In this document: piece after piece, positions 62,380 through 64,000 of the stretch
Position numbering within the stretch: position 1 is the first letter of the stretch
Layout: each line of letters opens with the position of its first letter
Source: DASQFQ01 sp963802905
GTDB taxonomy: Bacteria > Actinomycetota > Thermoleophilia > Solirubrobacterales > Solirubrobacteraceae
Length of the DNA stretch: 64,000 nt
Assembly: GCA_963802905.1 (NCBI GenBank)
Contig: CAWDKH010000014.1
Location: forward strand, 248,001 to 312,000
Direction: 5' to 3'
Program-made: the position numbers and the translations under genes
The notes under the pieces: generated by a model
What the model was told of the DNA's origin: nothing
Seen by the model: the letters and a program-made list of their open reading frames with translations, nothing else
Database searches by the model: none

Positions 62380-63311
62380 TGGCCCGCCCGATCATCCTCG
62401 GCGTCGTCGGCGACTCCGCCGCCGGCAAGACCACCATCACGCGCGGGCTCGTGCGCATCCTCGGCGAGGACCAGGTGACCCACGTCGGCCTCGACGACTA
62501 CCACCGCTACGACCGCAAGCAGCGCGCCGAGCGGGCCATCACCCCGCTGCACCCCGACGCCAACTACATGGACGTCATGACGCAGCACCTGCGCCACCTG
62601 CGCGGCGGCGAGCCGATCCTCAAGCCGGTCTACCAGCACACGGACGGCACGTTCGGCGCGGCGACGTACGTCGAGCCGCACGGTTTCACGGTGCTCGAGG
62701 GTCTGCTCGGCTACCACACCGACGAGCTCTGCGACCTCTACGACGTGCGCGTCTTCCTGGCGCCGCCGGAGACCCTCCGGCGCAAGTGGAAGGTCGACCG
62801 GGACTGCTCGCGGCGCGGCTACACGACCGACCAGGTGCTGGCCGAGCTGGACCGGCGCGAGCCCGACTCGGCCGCCTTCATCCGGCCCCAGCAGCGCCGC
62901 GCCGACATGGTGGTGTCGTTCCAGCCGGCCGAGGACGGCCGGGCGCTGGACGCCGACCTGCTGCTCCGGCCCGGCCTCCCCCACCCCGACCTCTCGCCGT
63001 TCGTCGGCGACGGGCGCGGCGGGATCACGATCGAGGACCGCGACGACGAGCGCCGGGTCCACATCCCCGCGAACGTCGACCCGGCCGACGCGGCGGGGAT
63101 CGAGGAGGCCGTGTGGGAGAAGATGCACTTCGCGCGCCACCTGCGCACGGAGCAGCTCGGCGAGTACACCGTGGGCACGGAGCTCCACCGCTCCGAGACG
63201 CTCGCGATCGTCCAGGTGCTCGTGCTCTACCAGCTCGCGACCGCGAAGGCGACGGTCGCGCTGGGCGGCAACGGGACGCGCGCCCTGGCCCCCGCAGGGG
63301 TGACGGGCTAG
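62379..63311 (+). CDS. prk: Phosphoribulokinase
   Basis: A 310-aa kinase with P-loop GDSAAGKTT, the LDDYHRYDRKQR substrate loop, and KWKVDRDCSRRGY and IRPQQRRADMVV segments. It resembles the class II-like PRK more than proteobacterial class I, but Ala stands where the plant/cyanobacterial P-loop has its redox Cys, so thioredoxin control is unlikely. It phosphorylates ribulose 5-phosphate to the RuBisCO substrate. GTG 62379; the stop shares CTAG with that of the second PRK-like gene. Confidence 0.93.
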   Translation: MARPIILGVVGDSAAGKTTITRGLVRILGEDQVTHVGLDDYHRYDRKQRAERAITPLHPDANYMDVMTQHLRHLRGGEPILKPVYQHTDGTFGAATYVEPHGFTVLEGLLGYHTDELCDLYDVRVFLAPPETLRRKWKVDRDCSRRGYTTDQVLAELDRREPDSAAFIRPQQRRADMVVSFQPAEDGRALDADLLLRPGLPHPDLSPFVGDGRGGITIEDRDDERRVHIPANVDPADAAGIEEAVWEKMHFARHLRTEQLGEYTVGTELHRSETLAIVQVLVLYQLATAKATVALGGNGTRALAPAGVTG

Positions 63312-64000
63312 ACCCGGCTGGCCGCGCCGCGGTCCGCGCGCGTGCCGGGCCCGCCGAGCGCCACCGCGGCGCGGGCAGTGACCAGGTGGTAGAGGACCAG
63401 GACCTGCACGATCGCGAGCGTCTCGGAGCGGTGCAGCTCTGTGCCGACGCTGAACTCGCCCAGGCGCTCGGTGCGCAGGTGGCTGGCGAAGTGCATCTGG
63501 TCCCAGACGGCCTCCTCGATCGCGGCGCCGCGCTCTGGATCGAGCGTCCCCGGGATCGAGAGGTGCGTCTCCGGCCCGCGCTCGGTCAGCGTGATGCCGC
63601 TGCCGTCCACGAACGGCGAGAGGTCCGGATGCACGAGCGTGGAGCGCATCGTCACCTGCGCGTCGAGGTGGTCCTGATCGCCGCGGTCGCCCGGCATGAA
63701 CGCGATGACGATGTCGGCATGGCGCTGCTGCGGCCGGATGTAGATCTCGGCGTCCGCCTCGCGCCGATCGAGCTCCGCGAGCACCTCGTCGGTGGTGTAG
63801 CCGCGCCGGGAGCAGTCGCGCTGGACCTTCCAGCGGCGGCGCAGGTCCTCCGGCGGCGCGAGGAAGACCCGGACGTCGTAGACGTCGCGGAGCGCCTCGG
63901 TGTGGAAGCCGAGCAGGCCCTCGACGATCGTGAACTGCCCGGCGCGCACGTAGCGGGGCGGCTGGAACGTGCCGTCGCGGTGCCGGTAGACCGGCTTGAG
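63308..64000 (-). CDS. Second phosphoribulokinase-like protein, 5' end outside window
   Basis: The frame runs to the window end, so the N-terminal P-loop lies beyond it. The visible 230 residues match the upstream prk closely (WKVQRDCSRRGYTTDEVLAE and IRPQQRHADIVIAF, then GTELHRSETLAIVQVLVLY). GTG 63949 is internal: upstream codons continue the homology (LKPVYRHRDGTF). It is convergent with prk and the two stops share one CTAG. A recent inverted duplication is possible, or a distinct kinase of the family. Confidence 0.85.
   Translation of the reverse strand, partial: LKPVYRHRDGTFQPPRYVRAGQFTIVEGLLGFHTEALRDVYDVRVFLAPPEDLRRRWKVQRDCSRRGYTTDEVLAELDRREADAEIYIRPQQRHADIVIAFMPGDRGDQDHLDAQVTMRSTLVHPDLSPFVDGSGITLTERGPETHLSIPGTLDPERGAAIEEAVWDQMHFASHLRTERLGEFSVGTELHRSETLAIVQVLVLYHLVTARAAVALGGPGTRADRGAASRV

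Noticed and set aside
1..64000. tRNA, rRNA, CRISPR arrays, prophage or IS elements
   Set aside because: Read for, but no cloverleaf with conserved arms, repeat-spacer array, integrase or transposase was recognised. A covariance-model scan would be decisive for small RNAs.

Overview
The window is 64 kb of uniformly very GC-rich, tightly packed chromosomal DNA from an actinobacterium. The likely class is Thermoleophilia (Solirubrobacter/Conexibacter-like). This rests on F420-dependent glucose-6-phosphate dehydrogenase, many GTG starts with GTGA/ATGA gene overlaps, BTAD-type regulators fused to extracellular domains, and a red-type RuBisCO operon; the taxonomic call is inference. I saw no rRNA, tRNA, CRISPR, prophage or insertion sequence. 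No stretch above about 300 bp lacks a gene.

Layout. 0-13 kb: end of a class V PLP enzyme; a MerR/MMPL pair; a membrane-protein/hydrolase/hemolysin III-like operon; a YbhN/DedA pair; two paralogous winged-helix regulators around a methyltransferase and an ECF sigma factor. 13-19 kb: broken rnhA; an OmpR-type two-component system with a six-repeat secreted protein, divergent from an Asp-rich protein/ApbE/ferric-reductase operon. 19-28 kb: HAD phosphatase, GDPD-like protein, fgd, quinone oxidoreductase, a secreted hydrolase, and an ABC exporter with a divergent GbsR/MarR regulator. 28-40 kb: NlpC/P60 protein, SpoIIE phosphatase, LysR/LysE pair, orphan NarL-type kinase, MetE-like protein, TetR, thioesterase, MFS transporter, and an ECF sigma factor with a membrane-tethered propeller protein. 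40-44 kb: interrupted GH9 glycosidase and RTX-like secreted protein. 43-56 kb: three paralogous giant proteins (about 1,100 aa), each a SARP/BTAD DNA-binding module, one transmembrane helix, a beta-propeller and a family 5 solute-binding domain. A secreted vanadium haloperoxidase and a P450 lie between copies 2 and 3. 56-64 kb: PLP decarboxylase and J-domain protein, then cbbR-cbbL-cbbS-cbbX-prk with a second prk tail to tail.

How the genes may work together. The right end encodes the two Calvin-cycle-specific enzymes (RuBisCO and phosphoribulokinase) plus the red-type activase, with CbbR control implied by AT-rich dyads before cbbR and cbbL. The three giant proteins look like one-component transmembrane receptors that could sense peptides or other solutes and act directly on DNA. 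They are the best candidate for an under-described system. Many genes between 13.6 and 55.4 kb carry single-base frameshifts. Either the assembly has indel errors or several loci are decaying, and read-level data would decide.
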